From CALMEC01 sp964531025 (lineage in GTDB: Bacteria; Actinomycetota; Thermoleophilia; Miltoncostaeales; Miltoncostaeaceae), in assembly GCA_964531025.1 (NCBI GenBank), contig CAZHDY010000001.1, positions 1,178,001-1,242,000 on the forward strand: a stretch of 64,000 nucleotides of DNA, in the 5' to 3' direction. Both the position numbers and the translations under genes were made by a program. The notes beneath the pieces were generated by a model. The model was not told the DNA's origin, did no database searches, and was given only the letters and a program-made list of their open reading frames with translations. The first letter of the stretch is position 1; each line of letters begins with the position of its first letter. Positions 43,763-53,497 of the stretch are shown here, piece after piece.

Positions 43763-46048
43763 ATGGCACGAACCGCCGTGCTCGGGCTGCCGCGCATGGG
43801 CCCGAACCGCGAACTCAAGTTCGCGTTGGAGTCGTACTGGGCCGGGACGACCCCCGAGACAGAGCTGCGCGACGTCGCGGCATCGCTTCGTCGGCGCAAC
43901 TGGACACAGGCTCAGAGCGCCGGGATCGACGTGATCCCGAGCGGCGACCTCAGCCTGTACGACCACATCCTGGACACCATCTGGGCGTTCGGCGCGATCC
44001 CGGAGCGCTTCGGTGCGATCGACCGCGGCAGCCTGAGCGACTACTTCGTCCTGGCACGCGGCGACGCCACGCGCCGCCCACTCGAGATGACGAAGTGGTT
44101 CGACACGAACTACCACTACCTCGTGCCCGAGCTGGCCGCGGGGCAGACGTTCGAGCTGCGCACGGACCACTGGACGGGTCCGATGGACGAGGCCCGGGCG
44201 CTCGGCATCGCAACGCGCCCCGTCGTCGTCGGGCCGATCACGTTCCTCCTCCTGTCGAAGGGCGTGGACGACCCCCTGACCCTCCTGGACGCGCTGGTTC
44301 CCGAGTACGTGCACCTCGTAGCCGAGCTCGCCGCAAAGGGCGCGACGGAGATCCAGCTGGACGAGCCGGTCATCGCCCTCGACCGGACGCCGGACGAGCT
44401 TGCAGCCTTTGTCGATGCGTTCACCGCCATCCGTGAAGCCAGCCCTGTCCCGGTCACGCTGACGACGTACTTCGCCGGCCTCACGCTCGACGGCACGCTC
44501 GAAAGCGTGGCCAAGGCCGCCCCCGACGAGCTCCATGTCGACCTGATCCGCTCACCCGAGCAGATCGGCGCCGTGCTGACGACGTTCGCCGACACACCCA
44601 CACGGCTCTCGCTCGGCGTGATCGACGGGCGCAACGTCTGGGCGACGGACCTCGACGCCGCCCTCGGCGTCATCGACACCGCGGTGGCGGCCGTCGGAGG
44701 CGACCGGGTGACCATCGCACCGTCCTGCTCGCTGCTTCACCTCCCGGTGACGCTGGAGGGCGAGGACCGGCTGGATCCGGAGGTCCGGTCGTGGCTGGCA
44801 TTCGCCGACGAGCGGCTTACGGAGCTCACGCTCCTCGGCGAACTCGCCGAGGCCGACGCCGGAACCCGCGACGTCCGGCTCGCCGACTCCCGCGCGGTCC
44901 AGGAGTCACGGCGTACGTCGAAGACGACGAACGACACCGCCGTCGATGCCCGGACGGCAGCCCTCCGTCCGGACGACTACTCGCGCAGTGCACCCGCTCC
45001 CGAGCGACGCGTCATCCAGCGCGAGCGCATCGCGCTCCCCGACTATCCGACGACGACCATCGGGTCGTACCCACAGACCCCCGAGATCCGCAAGACGCGA
45101 CGTGACTTCGCCACCGGCGCCATCGACCGCGCGGAGTACGAGCGCTTCATGACCGACGAGATCGCCACGGTGATCGCATTCCAGGAGGAGATCGGCCTCG
45201 ACGTCCTGGTGCACGGCGAGCCCGAGCGCAACGACATGGTCGAGTACTTCGGCGAACAGCTCGCCGGATTCGCCTTCACGGCCAACGGCTGGGTCCAGTC
45301 GTACGGCAGTCGATGCGTCAAGCCGCCCATCATCTTCGGCGACGTCTCGCGTCCCACCCCCATGACGGTTCAGTGGTGGCAGGCTGCACAGAACCTGACC
45401 GACCGTCCGGTGAAGGGGATGCTGACCGGCCCGGTCACGATCCTCCAGTGGTCGTTCGTGCGCAACGACCAGCCGCGTGAGGAGACCTGCACGCAGATCG
45501 CCCTGGCCATCCAGGACGAGGTGTCCGACCTGGAGGCCGCCGGCTGCGCCATCGTCCAGGTGGACGAGGCGGCGCTCCGCGAGGGGCTGCCCCTTCAGAT
45601 CCGTGACCGGGATGCGTACAACCGCTGGGCCGTGGACTGCTTCCGCCTGACCGTCGCCGCCGCGAAGCCCGAGACGCAGATCCACACGCACATGTGTTAC
45701 TCGGAGTTCAACGACATGATGGAGCACATCATCCGTCTGGACGCCGACGTGATCTCGATCGAGGCCTCACGGTCCGACATGGAGGTCCTGGACGCGTTCG
45801 AGGGGTCGACCACCTACCCCAACGACATCGGCCCGGGTGTCTACGACATCCACTCGCCGCGCGTGCCGTCGACCGACGAGATCGAGGCGCTACTGAAGGA
45901 GGCCGAGCGGCGGATCGACCGCGCACAGCTGTGGGTCAACCCGGACTGCGGCCTGAAGACCCGCCGCTGGGACGATGTGCGCCCCGCGCTCACCCACCTG
46001 GTGGAGGCGGCGAAGCGCCTGCGGGAGAGGGTCGCCGCGGAGGCCTGA
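43763..46048 (+). CDS. metE: cobalamin-independent methionine synthase
   Basis: 761 residues. It moves a methyl group from methyltetrahydropteroyl-glutamate to homocysteine. The N-terminal domain opens 'LPRMGPNRELKFALESYW'; the C-terminal domain has zinc ligands in 'HTHMCYSEFNDMM' and 'NPDCGLKTR'. GAAGGAG is well spaced before ATG 43763. Controlled by the upstream cobalamin riboswitch, which implies that a B12-dependent MetH probably exists elsewhere in the genome. Confidence 0.97.
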   Translation: MARTAVLGLPRMGPNRELKFALESYWAGTTPETELRDVAASLRRRNWTQAQSAGIDVIPSGDLSLYDHILDTIWAFGAIPERFGAIDRGSLSDYFVLARGDATRRPLEMTKWFDTNYHYLVPELAAGQTFELRTDHWTGPMDEARALGIATRPVVVGPITFLLLSKGVDDPLTLLDALVPEYVHLVAELAAKGATEIQLDEPVIALDRTPDELAAFVDAFTAIREASPVPVTLTTYFAGLTLDGTLESVAKAAPDELHVDLIRSPEQIGAVLTTFADTPTRLSLGVIDGRNVWATDLDAALGVIDTAVAAVGGDRVTIAPSCSLLHLPVTLEGEDRLDPEVRSWLAFADERLTELTLLGELAEADAGTRDVRLADSRAVQESRRTSKTTNDTAVDARTAALRPDDYSRSAPAPERRVIQRERIALPDYPTTTIGSYPQTPEIRKTRRDFATGAIDRAEYERFMTDEIATVIAFQEEIGLDVLVHGEPERNDMVEYFGEQLAGFAFTANGWVQSYGSRCVKPPIIFGDVSRPTPMTVQWWQAAQNLTDRPVKGMLTGPVTILQWSFVRNDQPREETCTQIALAIQDEVSDLEAAGCAIVQVDEAALREGLPLQIRDRDAYNRWAVDCFRLTVAAAKPETQIHTHMCYSEFNDMMEHIIRLDADVISIEASRSDMEVLDAFEGSTTYPNDIGPGVYDIHSPRVPSTDEIEALLKEAERRIDRAQLWVNPDCGLKTRRWDDVRPALTHLVEAAKRLRERVAAEA

Positions 46049-46079
46049 GCGGGCCCGTTGCACGACATCGGGCTGAGGT

Positions 46080-46118
46080 CCTGTTTCCCGTGGCGCCCAG
46101 GGCTCCGCGGGAAACAGG
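46080..46118 (+). terminator. metE terminator hairpin
   Basis: Perfect 11-bp arms CCTGTTTCCCG (46080-46090) and CGGGAAACAGG (46108-46118), about 30 bases after the metE stop. Confidence 0.75.
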
Positions 46119-46215
46119 CCTCCGCCGACGTACGCGACGTCCCCACAGGCGGTCCGGCGAGCGTAGATTCCGGCCACATCACGCGTGGCACGGCTACGCC
46201 CACCGGAGGTCGATC

Positions 46216-46719
46216 ATGCGCGTCCCACCCCGTCCTCACGTCCGTCTGCTCCTGATCACCGGTCTCACCGTCGCCGTCGTCGCGCCGGTTACCTCGGCCG
46301 CGACCCCGGAGGCACCGCCCACCCTCCTGTGGAACGGTGCCGGCAGCGTCATGGAGGTCCGATCGACCGGCTACTGCTGGCCGTCCCCGAAGGTCGCCGG
46401 CGAGCAGCAGCTCGTGACCTGCGCCAACGGACCGGGACCGGTGAAGCGGAAGGGGATCTGCGGTGCGGCGAACGCCGCGACGGTCCTCCCGAGAGGACGC
46501 CGGGTCCGTGTCCGCCTCGCCTTTCGGTTCACGCCGAGCCGGGTGAACGGCGGCCTGACCGGCGCGAAGAGCTTCGCCCTTCCCCGGATCGCAAAGGCTC
46601 GCGTCACAAGCGTCCTGATCCCCGCGACGTTCACCGGCCTGGTCAACATCGAAGGCACGACGAAGCGCCACGGGACGACCGGCTCCGCGAGCTACACCGT
46701 CTGCGTGTCGCGTCTCTGA
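46216..46719 (+). CDS. secreted protein of unknown function
   Basis: 167 residues from ATG 46216, with GGAGG six bases upstream. Signal peptide (1-31, ending 'VTSAATP'), then a beta-rich mature domain with three cysteines before a basic region ('RGRRVRVRLAFRFTPSRVNG') and a final 'ASYTVCVSRL'. No family recognised. Confidence 0.6.
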   Translation: MRVPPRPHVRLLLITGLTVAVVAPVTSAATPEAPPTLLWNGAGSVMEVRSTGYCWPSPKVAGEQQLVTCANGPGPVKRKGICGAANAATVLPRGRRVRVRLAFRFTPSRVNGGLTGAKSFALPRIAKARVTSVLIPATFTGLVNIEGTTKRHGTTGSASYTVCVSRL

Positions 46720-46875
46720 CCCATCTGGCATCACCCGCGGAATCATCGGGCCGACACGGTAGCGGCACCAAGAGTCCCCTGAGTCCCGTGACCTACTGCC
46801 CGGCCCGTCTCACAACGTAAAACGCACGTTGCCGAGTGCAACAAATCGGGCCGCCCGTGACACTTAAAGAAATGA

Positions 46876-46902
46876 GGGGCCGGCACTGCGAGGGCCGGCC
46901 CC
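46876..46902. terminator. hairpin between convergent genes
   Basis: GGGGCCGGC (46876-46884) and GCCGGCCCC (46894-46902) form a 9-bp stem with 9-nt loop in the 344-bp gap between the convergent secreted-protein and SAM-hydrolase genes. Nothing else is evident in that gap. Confidence 0.6.
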
Positions 46903-47063
46903 CATCTCTTCGCATCCGGTCGACTCGCGCGGCAAGCACGCACGACGGGAGGGCATCCCGTCGGCCGGGCACGAACGAAAGAGACCTGGCACACGATCCG
47001 AACGCGGATCACGAGGGTCCTCGGCCAGCTCCGGCGACGAAAGAAGCCGGATCGCGTTCACGT

Positions 47064-47855
47064 TCACCGCCGGGTGATCCAGACCCTGGCGCCCGTGTAT
47101 CCGGTGAATGCGGACGCGTCACCCCGGTTCACCGCGACGGACAGGTGACCGTGACCGTCGATCAGGACGGCCACGCCACCCTGGGGCACGTCGCCGAACG
47201 CCTGCGCGACGACCGCGTGACACCGCTCTCCGTCCTCCCGGATGACCCAGACGCCGCAGCCGACGGAAAGGCCCGCCGCCACGAGTGCATCCCTCCCGAG
47301 CCCGAGTTGCACGTTGCCGAAGCGATCCACACCGACGATCTCGCTCATGATGTGATCGGTGGCGACGTGACTCTCCGGACAGGGCAGGCGCACCAGGCCG
47401 GCCGGATCGATCCGTGGACCGAGGTCGTCGATCTCCGCGCCGTTCAGGAGGTCGATGGCGGCCGGAACGAAGACGTCACGACCGTCGAACGTGACGAAGG
47501 GCCGATGGCGCCGGTAGCCGCCGAGGTCGACGACGGCGGTCACGCTCTGCGGCGGGGCGACCTCGGTGAGCAGGCCGTTGTCCGGACCGATGTAGACGCG
47601 ACCGTCCATGTCCAGGAGCGCCACGCCGCGACGGTCGGTACCGACACCGGGATCGACGACGGCGACGTGGATCCCGACCGGAGCATGGGAAACGACGCGT
47701 GCCAGCACCGTCGCGCCGGCACGGACATCGCCCGGCGAGAGATCGTGGGCCAGGTCGATCACCTGGACGTCCGGGGCCTGGCGGGCGAGAAGGGCGTGGA
47801 GGACCCCGACATGTTCACTGCCCGGCCCGTAGTCGGTGAGAAGGGTTACGACCAT
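47064..47855 (-). CDS. SAM hydroxide adenosyltransferase (SAM hydrolase, DUF62)
   Basis: 263 residues. 'LLTDYGPGSEHVG', 'VVDPGVGTDRRG', 'YIGPDNGLLTEV' and 'GVDRFGNVQLG' are the conserved motifs of the DUF62/chlorinase-fluorinase-like family, whose ordinary members hydrolyse SAM to adenosine and methionine. The 23-residue insertion loop of true halogenases is not evident. It is close to metE, a possible link in methionine/SAM balance, but on the opposite strand. Confidence 0.88.
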   Translation of the reverse strand: MVVTLLTDYGPGSEHVGVLHALLARQAPDVQVIDLAHDLSPGDVRAGATVLARVVSHAPVGIHVAVVDPGVGTDRRGVALLDMDGRVYIGPDNGLLTEVAPPQSVTAVVDLGGYRRHRPFVTFDGRDVFVPAAIDLLNGAEIDDLGPRIDPAGLVRLPCPESHVATDHIMSEIVGVDRFGNVQLGLGRDALVAAGLSVGCGVWVIREDGERCHAVVAQAFGDVPQGGVAVLIDGHGHLSVAVNRGDASAFTGYTGARVWITRR

Positions 47856-48110
47856 AACGTGACTACAATCCTACAAAACCTAGTACGCCGGTCCCACCTG
47901 GCCATCTGTCCAGGTTTTCCCTGCATAATGCGGTTGCACGACCGTCCACGGCCCGCGGCGCATTGCAGGAGACGAGTTGCGACGTTCGAACGTGATCATT
48001 CGATGAACTCTTCGTTGACGAATGCTCAACTCTCGCCGGCCAAACGCCGATGAATGACATCATCCATCTGGTTCGGCGGGGCATTCGATGACCCCGGGAA
48101 GGGTTCACGG

Positions 48111-49448
48111 TTGAAGCGGCTGGTCGCATTCGCAGGCTTCTCCCTCGCGATGTCGTCAACGACGATCGCGATGGGTGCCGGTGCCGCGCCGCTCCCGAAC
48201 CCGAACGGCACCGTCGTCGCCTGGAACGCCCAGAACAAGACGACGGTCATCGCCACCACCGACCGGCGCGTCTACGTACTCCATGGTCTTCGGAAGTCGT
48301 CTCCTGGCACGCGCATCCGCGTTCAGGGCATCAAGTGGGGCACGCCCACCAAGGGCATCAAGTGGGGCAAGAGGCCACAGGGCATCAAGTGGGGCATCAA
48401 GTGGGCCCGAAACGGAACCTTCCAGGCCCGCGTGACCCGGACCGGCAAGGCCAGGACGATGAGCCTTCGCGCCCGCGTCGTCGGCCGCGTCGGTAAGAAG
48501 GGCGTCGTGCTCTCGGTGCCGGGCGCGACCATCGGTCTTCCGGCCGCACGACGCGCCGTCTGGATCCCGCGCACCACCAAGCGCTCCAAGGCGCTGTCCG
48601 GTCCGTTCGGCGCATCGGTGATCGTCAACATGCGCGTCGACGACAAGGGACGTGTCGAGATGACCTCGGCGCAGGAAGTCCCCACCCCACCCGCACAGTC
48701 CACGCTTCCGATCGCCGGAACCGTCGTCGCGATCAATCGCACCGCCGGAACCATGCGTGTCCGCGTCGGCAGCAACGGGTACACGACAATGCTCACCCTG
48801 AAGGTGCCGACCGGCACCGACACGACCAAGCTCCGGGTCGGTGACTCGATCACGAGCAGTGTCCAGGAGGGCAACCCGAACCGTCCGCTGGACGTCACCG
48901 AGCTCGCCCCCAACGACTCGTTCGCCGTCGCCGACGCCCCCATCGTGGTCCCGAAGACCTCCGGTTCGACCCCGTCACGCACATCACCCGCCGGCGGTCC
49001 GGCCGCCGCGGACGAGGTGGCCCCCGGTCCGGCCGCGAATCCCGACGGGCCCCCGGCGGCCGATCCGCCGCCGGACAACGGCACCGACCCGGCGAACGCC
49101 CCCGCCCGCCTTCAGCCGGCGGCCTACCGTCTGAGTGACATCCGGATCACATGGTCTGCCACCGTCAACTCGCCGTACTTCCCGGAGCCGGCCCAGGCAA
49201 CCATCTGGCTGGCCGGCCAGGTCGAGATGGAGGCCGCAGCGAGGGCGATCAACCTCGGTGACCTGGCCGCCGCACGTGAGCATCTGGCGACCGCGCGGGT
49301 GACCATCGAGGAGTTCCGGGCGACCTGGAACTACACGACTCTCCCCCCGGCGCTCTGGATCCAGGCCGCGGCCGCACGCAACTGGAGCCTCGGGGTGCGC
49401 ATCACCATCGACGCCCTTGACACCGAACTGGTCGCCCTCGGCGGCTAG
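48111..49448 (+). CDS. secreted protein with GIKWG repeats
   Basis: 445 residues from TTG 48111, which gives a standard signal peptide ('KRLVAFAGFSLAMSSTTIAM'); ATG 48054 would add 19 residues. Residues about 63-85 carry GIKWG three times and an overlapping IKW ('GIKWGIKWA'). Two beta-rich domains, a long Pro/Ala/Asp-rich linker (about 290-345) and a C-terminal helical region ('INLGDLAAAREHLATAR') follow. Probably envelope-located; function unknown. The roughly 250-bp leader upstream has inverted repeats. Confidence 0.65.
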   Translation: MKRLVAFAGFSLAMSSTTIAMGAGAAPLPNPNGTVVAWNAQNKTTVIATTDRRVYVLHGLRKSSPGTRIRVQGIKWGTPTKGIKWGKRPQGIKWGIKWARNGTFQARVTRTGKARTMSLRARVVGRVGKKGVVLSVPGATIGLPAARRAVWIPRTTKRSKALSGPFGASVIVNMRVDDKGRVEMTSAQEVPTPPAQSTLPIAGTVVAINRTAGTMRVRVGSNGYTTMLTLKVPTGTDTTKLRVGDSITSSVQEGNPNRPLDVTELAPNDSFAVADAPIVVPKTSGSTPSRTSPAGGPAAADEVAPGPAANPDGPPAADPPPDNGTDPANAPARLQPAAYRLSDIRITWSATVNSPYFPEPAQATIWLAGQVEMEAAARAINLGDLAAAREHLATARVTIEEFRATWNYTTLPPALWIQAAAARNWSLGVRITIDALDTELVALGG

Positions 49449-49462
49449 ACGGGTCGTACCGC

Positions 49463-49536
49463 GGGATTCGCGGTGTGTGGTACCTGCCCTCGGCGACGCC
49501 CCGCATCCACCGGTAACGCGCCCCACATCCACACCT
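49463..49536. repeat. intergenic palindromic repeat, copy F
   Basis: The inverse of 49491-49526 matches copy C (14338-14374) at about 32 of 36 positions by eye, including ACCGGTGGATGCGGGGCG. Located between the convergent GIKWG gene and hemD. Confidence 0.6.
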
Positions 49537-49594
49537 CCGTGGCGCGACCCATCTCGTGTCCCGCGTCAGACGTCGAGATCTCGCCTCGGTCCAT

Positions 49595-50326
49595 TCATAG
49601 CCCGATGAGGGCGGCCACGAGACCCGACGCCGACTGCTCGGCAGCCTCGGCCGCCACGGGAACACCGAGGTCTCGGGCGCGTGCACTGGTCGTCGGACCG
49701 ATGGACACGACCGTCGTCCCCCGAAGGTGCTCCCGGCCGACGATGTTCACCGCGGCCTCGACGATCTTCGGTGAGGTCACGATCCAGACCTCGGCACCGC
49801 ACGCCACCACCACCTCCGCCGGATCCACCGCGGCGTCGACCGACTCGTAGAGGGGGAGCTCGGTCACACGGGCGCCGGCGGCCCTCAGGCCGTCCGCCAG
49901 CTCGACCCGGCCCTCGCGTGCGCGCGCGAGAACGATATGCCGACCCTCGACCCCTTCGGCCGCCAGGGCGTCGGCCAGCGCCACGCCGGTCGCACGTGAG
50001 GGGACGACGTGGACGGCTATTCCCGCCGCCCGCAGGACCGCACCGGTCTCACGGCCCACGGCCGCCACGCGCATGCCCTCGGGGACCGTGCGTCCCGACT
50101 CCGCCAGACGCGCCACCAGATGATGCGCACCGGTGGGGCTGGTGACCGCCACGACATCAGCCATGGCGAACGACTCCCAGTCATCGTCCGGCACCGGCAG
50201 GGGCTGGATGTCGAGGAGCGGTAGCGACACCGGCGCATAGCCCGCCTCCGTGAGCAGACGGATCAGCTCACGGGACTGCTCGCGCGGCCGGGTGACGACC
50301 ACACGGATCGCCTCGGCACCACCCAT
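49595..50326 (-). CDS. hemD: uroporphyrinogen-III synthase
   Basis: 243 residues from ATG 50326. The two-lobed HemD pattern is visible: 'VVVTRPREQSRELIRLL', 'AVTSPTGAHHL', 'VAAVGRETGAVLRAAG', 'WIVTSPKIVEAAV' and 'VVSIGPTTSARARDLG'. It closes hydroxymethylbilane into uroporphyrinogen III. The start overlaps the hemC stop by one base (TAATG). Last gene of the haem/cytochrome operon. Confidence 0.9.
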   Translation of the reverse strand: MGGAEAIRVVVTRPREQSRELIRLLTEAGYAPVSLPLLDIQPLPVPDDDWESFAMADVVAVTSPTGAHHLVARLAESGRTVPEGMRVAAVGRETGAVLRAAGIAVHVVPSRATGVALADALAAEGVEGRHIVLARAREGRVELADGLRAAGARVTELPLYESVDAAVDPAEVVVACGAEVWIVTSPKIVEAAVNIVGREHLRGTTVVSIGPTTSARARDLGVPVAAEAAEQSASGLVAALIGL

Positions 50327-51228
50327 TACGAGAGGCGGTCGGTTATGCGTGCGACCAGTGCGGTGACGACCACGGTGACGTCGTCGTCCGCCCGGAGCGT
50401 GACCGTCTCGCGCACCTGCCGCGAGTGGTCCTCCGTGGCGGCGAAGACGCGGACCACGAGACCGTCGTCCCCGGGCTGGGCGTGGACGCCGATGGGCTCC
50501 CGGCACCCGCCACCCAGACCGCGCAGGATGTCGCGTTCGATGGCCAGGCACCGCCGCGTGTCGGCGTGGTCGATGGCCGCCGCCACGGCGTCGGCGACGG
50601 GATCGCCCCGGCGCCCTTCCAGGGCGAGCGCCCCCTGACCCGCGGCCGGTACGCAGTCGTCGAGCGACAGCGGCACCGCGTCGGCGACGTCGAGCCCCAG
50701 ACGGTTGAGTCCCGCGGCGGCCAGGACGAGGGCGTCGGCGTCTCCGCGCGCAAGCTTGTCGAGGCGCGTGCCCACGTTTCCGCGGATCTCGACGCACTCG
50801 AGATCGGGGCGTGCGCGGCGGATCTGTGCGGCACGGCGTGCGGAACCGGTGCCGACACGGGCGCCGGGCGTCACGGCGGTCAGGCCATCCGGCACTCCGA
50901 CGAGCACATCGCGGGGGTCCTCACGCTCGGGTACGGCGACGACGTCCAGGCCCGGCGGGAGATCGACCGGGAGATCCTTGGCGGAGTGGACGGCCAGATC
51001 CGCCCGGCCGTCCAGGAGCGCCTCTTCCAGCTCCTTCACGAACAGTCCGCGGGTGGCCTCGGTGGAACCGCTCGCACTCCAGCGGTCACCGGTGGTGACG
51101 AGCTCCAGCGTCTCGACGGCAAGGCCCGCCGCGCGTAGCCGATCGGCCACCCAGTCGGTCTGGGTGCGGGCGAGCGGAGAGCGCCGGGTCGCGATCACGA
51201 CCGTACGGTCGTGAGCCTTCCCCGTCAT
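50326..51228 (-). CDS. hemC: hydroxymethylbilane synthase (porphobilinogen deaminase)
   Basis: 300 residues. 'IATRRSPLARTQTDWV', 'VHSAKDLPVDLPPGL' and the dipyrromethane-cofactor cysteine in 'GLGGGCREPIGVHA' are intact. It polymerises four porphobilinogens. Its ATG overlaps the hemA stop (ATGA). Confidence 0.96.
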   Translation of the reverse strand: MTGKAHDRTVVIATRRSPLARTQTDWVADRLRAAGLAVETLELVTTGDRWSASGSTEATRGLFVKELEEALLDGRADLAVHSAKDLPVDLPPGLDVVAVPEREDPRDVLVGVPDGLTAVTPGARVGTGSARRAAQIRRARPDLECVEIRGNVGTRLDKLARGDADALVLAAAGLNRLGLDVADAVPLSLDDCVPAAGQGALALEGRRGDPVADAVAAAIDHADTRRCLAIERDILRGLGGGCREPIGVHAQPGDDGLVVRVFAATEDHSRQVRETVTLRADDDVTVVVTALVARITDRLS

Positions 51229-52505
51229 TGCGAGGGGATCGCCTCCAGGCCGAACAGGTGGCGCAGCGTCTCGACGTGGTCGACGGCATCGCCATCCACG
51301 GCGGCATCACGCAGACGGACCGTCGGCTCGTGGAGGAGCTTGTTGACGATCGAGTTGGTGAGCTGCTCGACACGTGCACGATCATCCTGCGAGAGCGACT
51401 CCCACCAGCCGTTCATCCGCTTGATCTCCGTCGCCCGGATCTCCTCGGCGTGCGTGCGAAGCGACGCGATGGTGGGGGTCACGGTGAGTCCCTTCTGCCA
51501 GTTCTGGAACCGCTCGACCTCGGCGATGACGATGCTCTCGGCGTGCGAGGCCTCGCGCATCCGTTCGGCACGGTTGACCTCGACCACCCGCTCGAGGTCG
51601 TCGATGTCGTGGAGCACCACGCCGGGCACGTCCGAGATCTCGGGCGCGAGATCGCGCGGGACCGCGATGTCGATCAGGACCATCGGCCGTCCGGGACGGG
51701 CGCGCATGGCGCGCTCGACGTCGCCATGACCGAGGATGTGGTGGGGGGCGTCAGTCGACGAGATCACGATGTCGGCGGCGGCAAGCGCCGCGTCCAGATC
51801 GGTGAACGAGATACCCGCGCCGCCGATCTCGGTGGCGAGCCGGCGAGCGGTGGAGACGGTGCGGTTGCAAACGGTCAGCCGGCCGACACCCGCCTCGACG
51901 AGGGCGGCAGCGGTGGCGGCACCCATCTCACCCGCGCCGATCAGGAGCGCATGCCGATCGCTCAGATGGTCGGGGCTACCCTCGATCGCGAGATCCACCG
52001 CGACGGAGGCGACGGAGACGCTGCCCGCGCCGATGGCCGTCTCGGTCCTCACTCGGCGGCCTGTGGCGATGGCGTGCCGGAAGAGCTGGTCGAGGATCGG
52101 GCCGACGGCGTCCTCTTCGCGGGCGCGCTCGAAGGCCTCACGGACCTGCCCCTGTATCTCGCTCTCGCCGATGACCATGGCGTCGAGGCTGGAGATGACC
52201 CGCAGGAGGTGCGTGACCACACGGCGATCCCGGTACGTATAGCGCGCGCATTCGAGCTCGCCACGGGAGATGCCGGTGGCGTCCACCAGCGCCTGGCTGA
52301 TGGCGGCCTCGGCGGCCGTCCCGTCCTCCGTGCGCACGTAGACCTCGGTCCGATTGCAGGTGGAGATCGCCACCGCCTCGTAGACCGACGGCTCGGACCG
52401 AAGGGCACGCATCACGAAACGCGCAGCCGCATCGGTGAGCGATGCCTTCTCCCGCTGCTCAATGGGCGCGGTCCGATAGGACAGACCGACCACGACCAGG
52501 TTCAT
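51225..52505 (-). CDS. hemA: glutamyl-tRNA reductase
   Basis: 426 residues from ATG 52505. Catalytic cysteine in 'ISTCNRTEVYV' (residue about 50), 'IGESEIQGQVREAF' and the Rossmann segment 'ALLIGAGEMGAATAAALV'. It reduces Glu-tRNA to glutamate-1-semialdehyde, so the organism uses the C5 route to haem. hemL and hemB are not in the window. Confidence 0.95.
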   Translation of the reverse strand: MNLVVVGLSYRTAPIEQREKASLTDAAARFVMRALRSEPSVYEAVAISTCNRTEVYVRTEDGTAAEAAISQALVDATGISRGELECARYTYRDRRVVTHLLRVISSLDAMVIGESEIQGQVREAFERAREEDAVGPILDQLFRHAIATGRRVRTETAIGAGSVSVASVAVDLAIEGSPDHLSDRHALLIGAGEMGAATAAALVEAGVGRLTVCNRTVSTARRLATEIGGAGISFTDLDAALAAADIVISSTDAPHHILGHGDVERAMRARPGRPMVLIDIAVPRDLAPEISDVPGVVLHDIDDLERVVEVNRAERMREASHAESIVIAEVERFQNWQKGLTVTPTIASLRTHAEEIRATEIKRMNGWWESLSQDDRARVEQLTNSIVNKLLHEPTVRLRDAAVDGDAVDHVETLRHLFGLEAIPSQ

Positions 52506-52587
52506 TGTGTGCCTCGAATCCACCGATTTCCCACCTTACTCCCCGGACCCCGATCCTTCATGCCCGAACGCGTGAAAGGGCCAACCG

Positions 52588-52755
52588 TCAGGGGGTGTCC
52601 GACTCCCCGGACCCGTCCTCACCCTGACGTTCCACCAGCCGGGTGAGCAACTGGACCTCGCGGTTGGTGCGCGCGGATCGCATCGCCAATGCCGCGACGT
52701 AGACCAGGACCACAAACCACACGACCACGAATGCGGCGACGACGTAGTCGTTCAT
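52588..52755 (-). CDS. ccmD: CcmD-like small haem-exporter protein
   Basis: 55 residues: 'NDYVVAAFVVVWFVVLVYVA' is one membrane helix beginning two residues from the start, then a basic stretch with 'RTNREVQLLTRLVERQ'. Size, topology and position directly after ccmC fit CcmD, which helps release haem-CcmE. Sequence conservation of CcmD is low, so context carries the call. Confidence 0.7.
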   Translation of the reverse strand: MNDYVVAAFVVVWFVVLVYVAALAMRSARTNREVQLLTRLVERQGEDGSGESDTP

Positions 52756-52783
52756 CGATTGACCCTCCCGGGGACAGAGACCT

Positions 52784-53497
52784 CTATGACGAAGACTCCT
52801 CGAGCGCCGCGCGGAGTCGCTGCAGCCGGCGCTCCGTGTTGCGCTGGATGAGCTCCAGCTTGAGCAGGGCGATGTACAGGACGGTCACGGCCACGAGGCA
52901 GACCCCGACCCACACGGCGATCTGACCGTCCATGTGCAGGCCGTCGGTGCTCACCGCAATGGGATGGAACGCCTCCTGCGCCTGACGGACGGCATAGAAC
53001 GACAGGGGCACCGAGACGAAGGCGATCGCGGCGAACACAGCGGAGAACCGGGCTCTCTGTGCATCCTCGGTGGAGGATCGGAGAACGAAGAACGCCGAGT
53101 AGATGAGGGCGATGATGAGGTACGTCACCAGCCGCGGATCGTCCCACCGCCACCAGGTGCCCCAGAAGCCACGCGCCCAGATCGATCCGGAGATGATGGT
53201 GAGCACCACGAACAGGAGCCCCAGGCCGATGGAGACCACCACCACGTCGTCGTAGTGCTCCCGGGGGCGGCGCAGCTGCAGGATCGCGGTCACGCAGGCG
53301 ACGCCGAACGCGAACAGCGAGACGAGCGCCACGGGCACGTGCAGGTAGAGCAGCTTCTGGATGTCGCCCTCGACGTCGTCCGGTGCGACCCAGAAGGCTC
53401 CGGCGATGCCACCGGCCATCAGCACCGCCGCGGCCAGGGCCCAGATGGCGGCGCCGGATCCGACGGGGCGTGAGGCCGTTCCGTTCGCCTCAGTCAT
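52784..53497 (-). CDS. ccmC: haem exporter permease CcmC
   Basis: 237 residues from ATG 53497. Six hydrophobic segments and the tryptophan-rich haem-binding motif 'GTWWRWDDPRLVTYL'; 'LYLHVPVAL' and 'FHPIAV' supply the flanking His residues. It presents haem to CcmE for System I cytochrome c maturation. It overlaps ccmB by eight bases. Confidence 0.92.
   Translation of the reverse strand: MTEANGTASRPVGSGAAIWALAAAVLMAGGIAGAFWVAPDDVEGDIQKLLYLHVPVALVSLFAFGVACVTAILQLRRPREHYDDVVVVSIGLGLLFVVLTIISGSIWARGFWGTWWRWDDPRLVTYLIIALIYSAFFVLRSSTEDAQRARFSAVFAAIAFVSVPLSFYAVRQAQEAFHPIAVSTDGLHMDGQIAVWVGVCLVAVTVLYIALLKLELIQRNTERRLQRLRAALEESSS

Noticed and set aside
47064..47855. Fluorinase/chlorinase
   Set aside because: The halogenase-specific insertion loop is not seen; ordinary SAM hydrolases explain all motifs.
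47856..48000. SAM riboswitch upstream of the SAM hydrolase
   Set aside because: None of the SAM-I/II/IV conserved cores is visible; only short unspecific stems.
47975..48040. LexA/SOS box around ACGTTCGAACGT
   Set aside because: A 12-bp palindrome but the spacing does not fit the actinobacterial GAAC-N4-GTTC consensus and no SOS gene follows.
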